From Pseudomonadota bacterium (lineage in GTDB: Bacteria; Pseudomonadota; Alphaproteobacteria; Acetobacterales; Acetobacteraceae): a DNA stretch of 21,757 nt. A model generated the notes under the pieces. The model was not told the origin of the DNA. It saw nothing but the letters and a program-made list of their open reading frames with translations, and ran no database searches. Position numbers and translations under genes: made by a program. The stretch spans positions 1 to 21,757 of the forward strand of contig JAKBCH010000030.1 in assembly GCA_021808055.1 (NCBI GenBank). Reading direction: 5' to 3'. Shown here piece after piece: positions 15,247 through 21,757 of this stretch; the first letter of the stretch is position 1, and each line of letters begins with the position of its first letter.

Positions 15247-17964
15247 ATGCCGAGTCTCTCCGCCTTGCCCGCTCTGGCCGCCGGTCATGGCCGCGCTGTC
15301 CTGCTGGATGCGGATGGCGTGATCCTTACCCTAAAACCTGGCTCAATCGCTCGCCAGGTGGGGGCCAGCATCCCACTCTGCATCCACGCCCCTGCCACGC
15401 TCAAACGCCTCGGCAACCCGTCCATCCAATTGCTCGACCTGCTGGAACTCTTTGCCTTCGTGCACCCGGCGCAAAGCATCGCTCCCACACCGGCAGGCTT
15501 CGCCCGCGCGCTGGAACTACCCATCCCCAATTCGCTTGAATCCGCCGCCCAGGCCTTGCCGGAAATGGCGGAACTGCTTCTCACCCGCCTGGAAGCGGGC
15601 AAAACCACCCCCGCCAACCGGGATGCCGCTGGCCTTGCCGCCCGCATGGGTGCTGCGGGCTGGCTCTGGGCGCCTTACGTGCTCGCCGCCCTTGGTGCGC
15701 CAGATGCAAGGCCGGATGGCATGGCCATGCGCCTCTGGAAGCGCCTGCCAAAATGGGAGGAAACCGCCCCACGCCCGCCGCCATCCAGCTTCGCCATCAC
15801 CCCGGCGGAAGCCCGCTCCCGCCTTGCCAGCCTGCTCGGTCCAGACGCCGAGCAGCGCCCCGCCCAGGCGGATTTCTGCTCCGCCGCCACCGCCGCCTTT
15901 GCGCCAAGGGAGGTCGAGGGCAGCCCGCAAGTGGTCCTCGCCGAGGCCGGCACCGGCACCGGCAAGACCATGGGCTATCTCGCCCCCGCCTCGCTCTGGG
16001 CCACCCGCAACAAGGGCGCGGTCTGGGTCTCCACCTATACCCGGCATCTGCAGCGCCAGATCGAGCAGGAAGCCCAACGCCTGCCCGCCGGCAGCAATGT
16101 CGTGCTGCGCAAGGGCCGGGAGAATTATCTCTGCCTGCTGAATTTCGAAGACGCGATGAACGCCGAAACCCGTGCCATCCCGCTCGGCCTCATCGCCCGC
16201 TGGGCCGCGGCGAGTGCGGATGGCGATCTCTTCGGCGGCGACCTGCCCGGCTGGTTCGCCGAGCTTTACGGCCAGCCGCTTCTGGCCAGCATCGCGGACC
16301 GGCGCGGCGAGTGCATCCACGCCGCCTGCCCGCATTTCTCCACCTGCGTGATCGAGCGCGTGATTGGCGACGCCCGCCAGGCGGATCTCGTCATCGCCAA
16401 CCACGCTCTGGTCATGGCCCAGGCCGTCTGGGGCGGGCTGGACGATGACAACGTACCCACGCGCTACGTGTTCGATGAAGGCCATCATATTTTCGATGCC
16501 GCCGACAGCGCCTTTTCGATCGAACTCTCCGGCTTTGCCATGGCGGAACTGCGCCGCTGGCTGTTGGGAGCAGAGGGTGCGCGTTCCCGCGCGCGTGGCC
16601 TCGCCAAACGGCTGGAAGACATGGCAGCGGTTGACGAAGCCACGCACAAAGCCATCGAACAGGCAGCCAAATTTGCAAAAGCCCTGCCCGCGCCAATGTT
16701 TTCCGTGCGGTTGGACCCGGAACTGGCAGCAGACAACAACCCGGCGGAAGAATGGCTGCGGCTTATACGCGCCCAGGCCCGCGCCCGCGCTAGCGCGCCA
16801 GACCTCGCTGGCCCCGGCGGGTTCGAGACCGACCTCCATCCGCTGAACAAAGATATCTTCCCCGCCGCCCGCAAGCTTGCTCTGGCCCTGGAACAACTTC
16901 GTGTTCCCTTAAGCGCCTTGCGCGAGCGAATGCTGGAACGGCTGGAAAACGAGCCAGATTTGGAAGAAGCTATGCGCCAGCGGCTGGAAGGCACCGCCCG
17001 CAGCCTGAAACGCCGCGCCATCGATCCGCTTTCCGGCTGGAAACGCATTCTGGATGGGCTTGAATCTGAACCCGTCCCCGGCGAGCGCCCCACCCGGGTG
17101 GAATTTTTACGGCTAGACCGCGAAGCCGGAACCGACAAAGACATAGCCCTGCTCTCGCATCTTCTGGACCCCACGGAAGCCTTCACCCAATCCATCGCCG
17201 CCCCGGCCCACGGGCTGCTGATCACCTCCGCCACTTTGCGCGATGGAACGGACCTAGAAGAGGCATGGGAAAATGCTGAATCCCGCACCGGCGCCGCGCA
17301 CCTCGCCGCGCCCGCCATCCGCGCGGCGTTCGACAGCCCTTTCGATTACGCTGCGCGCACCCGCGTGGTGCTGATCTCAGATGTAAATACGCAAGATATC
17401 GGACAATTGGCGGGCGCATACCGGGCATTATTCGAGGCCGCGGGCGGCGGCGGGCTCGGCCTGTTCACCGCCATCTCTCGCCTGCGCGCCGTGCACACCA
17501 AAATTGCAGCGCCACTCGAAGAGAAAAACATCCCCCTCTACGCCCAACATGTGGACGCGATGGATAACGCGACGTTAGTAGATATTTTCCGCGCCGAGGA
17601 ACATTCCTGCCTGCTGGGCACGGATGCGATGCGCGACGGCGTTGATATTCCCGGCAATGCGCTCCGCCTGGTGGTGTTTGAACGTACCCCCTGGCCCCGC
17701 CCGGATATTCTGCACCGTACCCGGCGCACCCATCTCTCTCATGGCGCACCTCGCGATTACGATGATGCCATCGTCCGCCTGCGCCTGCGCCAAGCCTTTG
17801 GCCGCCTGATCCGCCGCACGGACGACAGAGGCGTGTTCGTGCTGCTAGACCGGCAATTTCCCTCGCGCTTGCTCACGGCGTTTCCGGAGCAAGCGCTGAT
17901 TATCCGGTCGTCATTATCTGAGGCCGTAACCGGGATTGGGCGGTTTTTAAAGCAACCAGCCTGA
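15247..17964 (+). CDS. ATP-dependent DNA helicase, DinG/XPD-like superfamily 2, 905 aa
   Basis: A 5'-3' DNA helicase expected to resolve R-loops, G-quadruplexes or replication-transcription conflicts. Walker A is AGTGTGKT (234-241) and the DEAH-type box is DEGH (410-413). Four cysteines, C296, C356, C361 and C367 (GECIHAACPHFSTC), form the Fe-S cluster site of the XPD/DinG family. Motif VI is RQAFGRLIRR near the C-terminus. The first 110 residues (AVLLDADGVIL, then LLDLLELFAFVHPA) recall a 3'-5' exonuclease fold without a convincing acidic catalytic set, so a degenerate domain is possible. It lies divergent from leuL/leuA across parS. The start is the first ATG in frame; no RBS is seen. Confidence 0.9.
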   Translation: MPSLSALPALAAGHGRAVLLDADGVILTLKPGSIARQVGASIPLCIHAPATLKRLGNPSIQLLDLLELFAFVHPAQSIAPTPAGFARALELPIPNSLESAAQALPEMAELLLTRLEAGKTTPANRDAAGLAARMGAAGWLWAPYVLAALGAPDARPDGMAMRLWKRLPKWEETAPRPPPSSFAITPAEARSRLASLLGPDAEQRPAQADFCSAATAAFAPREVEGSPQVVLAEAGTGTGKTMGYLAPASLWATRNKGAVWVSTYTRHLQRQIEQEAQRLPAGSNVVLRKGRENYLCLLNFEDAMNAETRAIPLGLIARWAAASADGDLFGGDLPGWFAELYGQPLLASIADRRGECIHAACPHFSTCVIERVIGDARQADLVIANHALVMAQAVWGGLDDDNVPTRYVFDEGHHIFDAADSAFSIELSGFAMAELRRWLLGAEGARSRARGLAKRLEDMAAVDEATHKAIEQAAKFAKALPAPMFSVRLDPELAADNNPAEEWLRLIRAQARARASAPDLAGPGGFETDLHPLNKDIFPAARKLALALEQLRVPLSALRERMLERLENEPDLEEAMRQRLEGTARSLKRRAIDPLSGWKRILDGLESEPVPGERPTRVEFLRLDREAGTDKDIALLSHLLDPTEAFTQSIAAPAHGLLITSATLRDGTDLEEAWENAESRTGAAHLAAPAIRAAFDSPFDYAARTRVVLISDVNTQDIGQLAGAYRALFEAAGGGGLGLFTAISRLRAVHTKIAAPLEEKNIPLYAQHVDAMDNATLVDIFRAEEHSCLLGTDAMRDGVDIPGNALRLVVFERTPWPRPDILHRTRRTHLSHGAPRDYDDAIVRLRLRQAFGRLIRRTDDRGVFVLLDRQFPSRLLTAFPEQALIIRSSLSEAVTGIGRFLKQPA

Positions 17965-18026
17965 GGGACGACACGCACTGTCCGGCTTCAAAATCTTTTA
18001 TCCATGCATCTTATGCATAGCTAATA

Positions 18027-18073
18027 TAAGTACGATCGTACATAATTTGTTTGATTAAGTACGTACGTACACA
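18027..18073. promoter_or_regulatory. Twin palindromic operator-like repeats
   Basis: TAAGTACGATCGTACATA (18027-18044) and TAAGTACGTACGTACACA (18056-18073) are near-copies 29 bp apart. Each contains a perfect 12-bp palindrome (18030-18041 and 18059-18070). They lie 49-95 bp before the small exported-protein gene. The second copy falls within a weak TTGTTT (18047-18052) / ACATAC (18071-18076) promoter-like pair. This looks like a pair of dimer-binding sites, for example for a TetR-type repressor; the regulator is unknown. Confidence 0.6.
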
Positions 18074-18121
18074 TACAAAGGCCGCGGAGTGATTTCCCCG
18101 CCAAACCAAGGAGCGGCCAGC

Positions 18122-18418
18122 ATGTTCAGTTTCATTAAGCCCATTATCGCTGTGCTTTTGTTGGCGGCACTCATTCCGCTCGCAGCACAGGTGCGTCCAA
18201 GAGATCTCGGCCCCACCGGCCCAGCCATTCATGCTACACAATCGCATAACAACGGCGCCTTCGTCACTAACCACGACGCCAGCCGCCTCCATTATGCTGA
18301 TAATGCCGCCTCTTTTCAAAGCCGCGGCACCGTTGGGAACGATGCTTATGCCCTCAATGAGGTTTCAGTTTATCCACGCGTGATTGCGGATGGCGTATCC
18401 GATAGCGTTATCATCTGA
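18122..18418 (+). CDS. Small exported hypothetical protein, 98 aa
   Basis: Not recognised. The ATG at 18122 follows a good AAGGAG (18108-18113) with an 8-base gap. The first 23 residues (MFSFIKPIIAVLLLAALIPL, then AAQ) form a signal peptide or anchor with a plausible cleavage site after LAA. The remaining 75 residues are polar, His- and Asn-rich and low in charge (HATQSHNNGAFVTNHDASRL), with no cysteine. A periplasmic or secreted role is likely. It stands alone, behind two operator-like palindromes, so it may be tightly regulated, and a palindromic repeat follows it. Confidence 0.6.
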   Translation: MFSFIKPIIAVLLLAALIPLAAQVRPRDLGPTGPAIHATQSHNNGAFVTNHDASRLHYADNAASFQSRGTVGNDAYALNEVSVYPRVIADGVSDSVII

Positions 18419-18433
18419 ACCGCGCATTAGAGT

Positions 18434-18486
18434 CGGATGATTTTAGATCGAATCACGGAAGTGATCCGCTCTAAAATCTGAATCCG
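18434..18486. repeat. Palindromic intergenic repeat
   Basis: Nested inverted arms form one long imperfect hairpin: CGGAT (18434-18438) with ATCCG (18482-18486), GATTTTAGA (18439-18447) with TCTAAAATC (18470-18478), and TCAC (18453-18456) with GTGA (18461-18464) around a GGAA loop. It lies between convergent genes and could also stop transcription from both sides. Similar GATTTTAGA-type elements are familiar between genes of alphaproteobacteria; family membership here is from memory, not a search. Confidence 0.6.
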
Positions 18487-18514
18487 CTTCTAAAACAATA
18501 AAGTAGAGGACGAT

Positions 18515-18922
18515 TCAGACTTCAGGCTCTGCGTCGATGATCGCTCGAACTTTCTTGATCAGCCCATCGAGCGAAAATGGCTTGGTGATGATATCAATGC
18601 TGCCCGGCCTTGCATCGGTGATACTCAGATCAACATTATGCGCATAGCCGGTCATGAACAGAATGTTTAGCTCGGGGCGCGATCGTATCGCGGCTTGGGC
18701 AAGCTCCCGGCCGTTCTGCCCAGGAAGGGTGATATCCGTCAGCATCAAATCAATCCGCCCAGGGGCTTGCAGAATATCCAGCGCCACCAGGGCGTTTTCT
18801 GCCTCGAACGTGATGTAGCCGTGCTCTGCCAGGACTTCGATCACGAGCATCCGCACAGTTGGCTCGTCTTCCACAACCAAGATCGTCTGGGAATCTTGAT
18901 CAGCGGTTGCAGATTTCTGCAT
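18515..18922 (-). CDS. Single-domain response regulator (CheY-like receiver), 135 aa
   Basis: Cytoplasmic signal receiver phosphorylated by a partner histidine kinase. The receiver fold is complete: acidic pocket E18/D19 (VVEDE), phospho-acceptor D63 (LMLTDITLPG), the switch Thr91 (FMTGYA) and Lys114 (ITKPF). Nothing follows the receiver, so the output must go through a protein partner or phosphotransfer. GGAG lies 6 bases before the ATG. No kinase gene is adjacent, so this is an orphan regulator. It resembles the receiver domains attached to hybrid kinases of the PAS/blue-light type, and could be a detached copy of one. Confidence 0.9.
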   Translation of the reverse strand: MQKSATADQDSQTILVVEDEPTVRMLVIEVLAEHGYITFEAENALVALDILQAPGRIDLMLTDITLPGQNGRELAQAAIRSRPELNILFMTGYAHNVDLSITDARPGSIDIITKPFSLDGLIKKVRAIIDAEPEV

Positions 18923-19003
18923 TCTTCACTCCATGCCCAGCCTTGATCGCAGCGGCACAGGCAAACAGTTGTGGCCGCGCCGATAGCCGCAACGGTTGGT
19001 TAC

Positions 19004-19885
19004 TCAACCGATTTTTGTCAATTCATATAAGGCCACGGCACCGGCTGCGGAAACATTCAGGCTCTCCATTCCACCAGGCATTGCAAGAGCGCAGATTTCA
19101 TCACAAGTTTCGCGTGTAAGGCGCCGCATGCCCTCGCCTTCATTGCCAAGCACGAGTGCTACGCGGCGGCCTGCGAAACTCTCGCCACGCAGCTTGGTTT
19201 GCGCCTGGCCATCAAGCCCCACCACCCACACATCAGCGGATTTCAACACAATCAGCGCGCGCGAAATGTTCGTAATGCGCAGCAGCGGAATCGTCTCCAG
19301 CGCGCCGGAAGCGGCTTTGGCCAGCGCCCCGGTTTCCTCCGGCGCGTTGCGATCTTGCGCGACGATTGCACAAGCGCCAAAAGCCTGGGCCGTGCGCATC
19401 AATGCCCCCACGTTCCGGGGATCGAAAATCTGGTCCAGCACCAATATGGGGCCGGGGCGCTTTAAGGCATCCAGCAGGGCCGGGGCGGATAATTGGTCCG
19501 CCAGCAGGGCAATGCCCTGGTGCACGATGCCAGAACCGGGCCGGGCGCCGAGAATCTGGTCGATTTTATCGCGCGGCGTAATCTCGGGATGGATAGGCCA
19601 GGGCATTGGGCATTCAGCCGCCAGGGCCGCTTGCGCCTCTTCCGTAATAATGAGGCGGCGCAGCAGCCGGGCTGGGTTTTTAAGCGCCGCCGCCACAGCA
19701 TGGGTACCATAAAGCCACACAGCACCCGCCGGAGCGCCCGGCGCCCGGCGCTGTTCGCCACGCCCCCCACCGGTTCCGCCACCACCTCCGCCGCCACGCC
19801 GCTGCCCAGACTGGCCTGGACGTTCATCGCCGCCATGGCGTTGCTTGGGGGTGTTTTTACCAAAAGGGGGACGATTTTGAACCAT
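19004..19885 (-). CDS. rlmB: 23S rRNA 2'-O-methyltransferase RlmB (SpoU/TrmH family), 293 aa
   Basis: Methylates a ribose in 23S rRNA (G2251 in E. coli numbering) with SAM. The SpoU domain shows the three knot motifs: LDQIFDPRNVGALMRTAQAFGA, LVLGNEGEGM, and MPGGMESLNVSAAGAVALYE. An N-terminal substrate-binding domain starts at AVWLYGTHAVAAAL. The first 50 residues are an added Gly/Arg-rich tail (QRRGGGGGGGTGGGRGEQRR) that should bind RNA and is absent from the short E. coli-type protein. The ATG at 19885 has only a weak GAGGG close by, while a strong AAGGAGG lies 18 bases upstream. A paralogous TrmH-family specificity cannot be fully excluded. Confidence 0.9.
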   Translation of the reverse strand: MVQNRPPFGKNTPKQRHGGDERPGQSGQRRGGGGGGGTGGGRGEQRRAPGAPAGAVWLYGTHAVAAALKNPARLLRRLIITEEAQAALAAECPMPWPIHPEITPRDKIDQILGARPGSGIVHQGIALLADQLSAPALLDALKRPGPILVLDQIFDPRNVGALMRTAQAFGACAIVAQDRNAPEETGALAKAASGALETIPLLRITNISRALIVLKSADVWVVGLDGQAQTKLRGESFAGRRVALVLGNEGEGMRRLTRETCDEICALAMPGGMESLNVSAAGAVALYELTKIG

Positions 19886-19895
19886 GCGCCCTCAC
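19857..19895 (-). CDS. Possible 12-codon upstream reading frame overlapping the rlmB start
   Basis: The strong Shine-Dalgarno AAGGAGG (19910-19904) is 8 bases from a GTG at 19895, an ideal spacing. That frame encodes MRAHGSKSSPFW and stops inside rlmB (TAA 19859-19857), in a different frame from rlmB. It could couple or limit translation of rlmB, whose own RBS is weak. Tentative. Confidence 0.25.
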   Translation of the reverse strand: MRAHGSKSSPFW

Positions 19896-19913
19896 TATCT
19901 GCACCTCCTTGCG

Positions 19914-19942
19914 TTGACAACCAGCCTCGTCCCGTTGCATGT
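19914..19942 (+). promoter_or_regulatory. Candidate promoter of tRNA-Tyr
   Basis: A perfect -35 TTGACA (19914-19919) is followed after 17 bases by GCATGT (19937-19942), a weak -10. Transcription would begin near 19949, just before the tRNA at 19954. It lies in the gap between the divergent rlmB and tRNA-Tyr genes. Confidence 0.5.
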
Positions 19943-19953
19943 GACCCCCACGC

Positions 19954-20039
19954 GGAAGGGTGCCCGAGTGGCTAAAGGGGACGGACTGTAAATCCGTTGG
20001 CGTGCGCCTACGTTGGTTCGAATCCAACCCCTTCCACCA
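19954..20039 (+). tRNA. tRNA-Tyr (anticodon GUA)
   Basis: An 86-nt class II cloverleaf: acceptor GGAAGGG with CCCTTCC, anticodon loop ACTGTAAAT with GTA at its centre, a long variable arm (TGGCGTGCGCCTACG), T-loop GGTTCGAATCC, and encoded CCA at 20037-20039. A T-run (20046-20051) follows and may end transcription. Confidence 0.96.
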
Positions 20040-20083
20040 TTTATTTTTTCAAATAAAATCAACATCTTATCCAAAGATTACGC

Positions 20084-20517
20084 TTGGCCGACAGCCTGCG
20101 CCACGGTTATTATGGCCGTTTTGAAGCCACCCTGCTTACGTACAACTGCTCTCAACACCCAATAAAAGCGGCAAAAATTGACGAGACCGCACAATCATTC
20201 AAGAACGCGGGTGCGGATAGCGGCGTGCAGACCAACATGTATCTGACGGCTTCCCTGCGGATGTGAACAGCAAGCCGATCAATCGCGGGCGTGACCGACG
20301 CGTCTTTCAACAGCGCACAGACCTTGCCGCTATGTCTTCAAAATATTTGGTCACGCCAAATGCCGTTATCAGCGTTAACGCACACCGCCACTATTATAAC
20401 TACACCATCGGTTCTAGCTATGACATTGACGTTACCGCAGTATGGAAATGCGGCGCTTTCCTGATAGAGCCGGTGGGCGGCGCAACGCATGTGCAGTTGA
20501 GCAGAGCAACGAGTTGA
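20084..20517 (+). pseudogene. Decayed gene remnant, possibly an outer-membrane beta-barrel protein
   Basis: One frame is protein-like from 20084 (HGYYGRFEATLLTYN, TNMYLTASLR) and meets a TGA at 20264. After the stop the same frame continues with GVTDASFNSAQTLP. Near 20336-20345 the coding signal moves to another frame (KYLVTPNAVISVNAHRHYYN, then YTIGSSYDIDVTAVWK) and ends at 20517. Alternating polar/hydrophobic strands rich in Tyr, Thr and Asn suggest beta-barrel strands. No start codon with an RBS is seen. I read it as a gene broken by one nonsense change and one frameshift; the identity is not certain. The rest of 20040-20558 shows nothing else. Confidence 0.4.
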
Positions 20518-20558
20518 GATACCAAATTCATGCCCCGCAGGGAGCCCAGGATGCACAG

Positions 20559-21757
20559 ATGATGCCGATGCTCGACAAGCCTCCGGCGCGTGGCTCAGAA
20601 CGGTGGAACCGCAATCTGGTGGTTTGCACGCTTGGCACCTTTACCACCATAGTGGCAATGACGCTGCTGCTGCCTTTCCTGCCCGTTTATGTGCGGCAGC
20701 TTGGCGTTTCAGATCATGCTGCGATTGCTGAATGGTCGGGCGTTGCTTATGGCGCAACGTTTTTCACAGCCGCGTTGACAGCACCTTTATGGGGTCGACT
20801 CGCCGACCGTTTCGGCCGCAAACTTATGCTCATCCGCGCCAGTTTGGGCATGGCGGTTGCCATGTCACTCATTGGCATGGCGCATAATGTGCTGGAGCTT
20901 GTAACACTCAGATTATTGGCCGGATTGCTGGGCGGCTATGCTTCCGGCTGCATGGCGTTGATCGCCGCGCAAACACCTAAGGAACGCGCAGGCTGGGCCC
21001 TGGGCGTGGTTACAACCGGCAACATGGCTGGCAATTTGGCAGGGCCGCTCATTGGCGGAACATTGCCGCCGATCATCGGCATCCGCGCTACTTTTCTGCT
21101 CGCGGGCGCCGTTATTTTTATCACGTTTCTCGCCACCACCTTCCTCATTCACGAGGAACGACGGCCGGTTTCAGTGGTCCGGAGGAAAAGCGGCAGGCGC
21201 TGGGCGCAAATACCGCAAAAAGGGCCCGTAATTGTTATGCTGATCACGGGCTTTCTGCTCATGTTCGCCAACATGTCGATCGAGCCGATCATCACGGTGT
21301 ATGTTGCGCAGCTTGTATCGCAGAGACACGTTATTTTTGTCGCAGGGCTGGTGATGGCCGCGGCGGCCCTTGGTGCCGTGTTGTCTTCAAGCAGGCTGGG
21401 CCATCTGGCGGACCGCATCGGGTATCGTACGGTGATATCGGCCTGCCTCGGCATTGCCGCCATTTTGCTCATTCCCCAAGCTTTTGTGACGGCAGGCTGG
21501 CAGCTTATTCTGCTACGCTTTCTCATGGGCCTGGCGCTTGGCGGGCTTATTCCCTGCATCGCCGCGGTTATCCGCCACAGCGTGCCGCAGGACATGCTCG
21601 CCGGCCTGATGGGATATTCAATTTCATCACAATATGCCGGGCAAGTTCTGGGCCCTCTTGGCGGCGGCTTCATAGGAGGCCATATCGGAATGTCCGCCGT
21701 GTTTCTAATTACCTCGGGGCTAATGGCGGTGGGCGCTGACTTAAACTTGCTTGCCGC
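20559..21757 (+). CDS. MFS drug/metabolite transporter, MdtG-like, 3' end cut by window
   Basis: An inner-membrane major facilitator, probably a proton-coupled efflux pump. The frame is open from the ATG at 20559 to the window end (399 codons), close to the usual 400-410 aa, so little is missing. It starts MMPMLDKPPARGSERWNRNL, and the first helix is VVCTLGTFTTIVAMTLLLPF. The MFS motif A is GRLADRFGRK in the loop after helix 2, and its counterpart in the second half is GHLADRIGYR. About twelve hydrophobic segments are visible with a central charged loop (HEERRPVSVVRRKSGRRW). AGGA (20548-20551) lies 7 bases upstream. The substrate cannot be told from the sequence. Confidence 0.9.
   Translation, partial: MMPMLDKPPARGSERWNRNLVVCTLGTFTTIVAMTLLLPFLPVYVRQLGVSDHAAIAEWSGVAYGATFFTAALTAPLWGRLADRFGRKLMLIRASLGMAVAMSLIGMAHNVLELVTLRLLAGLLGGYASGCMALIAAQTPKERAGWALGVVTTGNMAGNLAGPLIGGTLPPIIGIRATFLLAGAVIFITFLATTFLIHEERRPVSVVRRKSGRRWAQIPQKGPVIVMLITGFLLMFANMSIEPIITVYVAQLVSQRHVIFVAGLVMAAAALGAVLSSSRLGHLADRIGYRTVISACLGIAAILLIPQAFVTAGWQLILLRFLMGLALGGLIPCIAAVIRHSVPQDMLAGLMGYSISSQYAGQVLGPLGGGFIGGHIGMSAVFLITSGLMAVGADLNLLA

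Noticed and set aside
15517..16896. 459-codon open frame on the minus strand opposite the helicase gene
   Set aside because: Its Gly/Arg/Ala-rich composition follows from the high G+C of the antisense strand. The plus strand encodes a complete helicase with intact motifs here.
18993..19010. Hairpin CGGTTG/CAACCG followed by ATTTTTG on the plus strand
   Set aside because: No plus-strand gene ends before it, and it overlaps the rlmB stop codon on the other strand, where no T-run follows. Probably chance.
1..21757. CRISPR arrays, insertion sequences, rRNA, riboswitches
   Set aside because: No regularly spaced repeats, transposase, rRNA segment or recognisable riboswitch core was found on reading both strands.

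Overview
The window is bacterial chromosome, about 60% G+C, most likely an alphaproteobacterium of the Acetobacteraceae type. That placement is an inference from gene content, the small alphaproteobacterial-style helicase/LeuA/RecJ/RlmB proteins and codon use. It is not based on a database match. Two parts can be separated: an integrated accessory element (about 1-6575) and core chromosome (6576-21757).

Accessory element, 1-6575. It is bounded on the right by the 3' end of tRNA-Glu(UUC). Its left end lies outside the window. All genes read rightward: a tyrosine integrase (5' end cut off), an unknown 216-aa protein, an AlpA/Xis-like HTH protein, a Prim-Pol primase, a P-loop helicase-like protein, and five tightly overlapping small unknown genes. 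A terminator and a gene-free stretch of about 570 bp follow. That stretch holds GCGCGGATG repeats, a palindrome, phased TATGCCGTA repeats and a perfect DnaA box. There is no capsid, terminase, relaxase or conjugation gene. The layout is that of a minimal self-replicating integrative element resembling a phage satellite, with its origin apparently next to the attachment site.

Core leftward block, 6576-15104. Transcription order is leuL leader peptide, leuA, dnaK, dnaJ, a glycine-zipper lipoprotein, a TonB-like protein, recJ, tRNA-Glu. The leuA leader encodes a 17-aa peptide with three consecutive Leu codons plus a fourth. The CTGCTCC formed by the first codons is exactly complementary to the leuA ribosome binding region, which suggests leucine-controlled translation. 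dnaK has a candidate promoter whose spacer is a perfect 20-bp palindrome.

Core rightward and mixed block, 15105-21757. A perfect 16-bp parS-like site lies between leuL/leuA and a divergent DinG/XPD-like helicase, pointing to an origin-proximal position. Then come a small exported protein preceded by twin palindromic operators, a palindromic intergenic repeat, a single-domain response regulator (minus), rlmB (minus), tRNA-Tyr(GUA) (plus), a decayed gene remnant, and an MdtG-like MFS transporter that runs off the right edge.

Main limits: motifs were read by eye, no searches were run, and RNA structures were not folded computationally.
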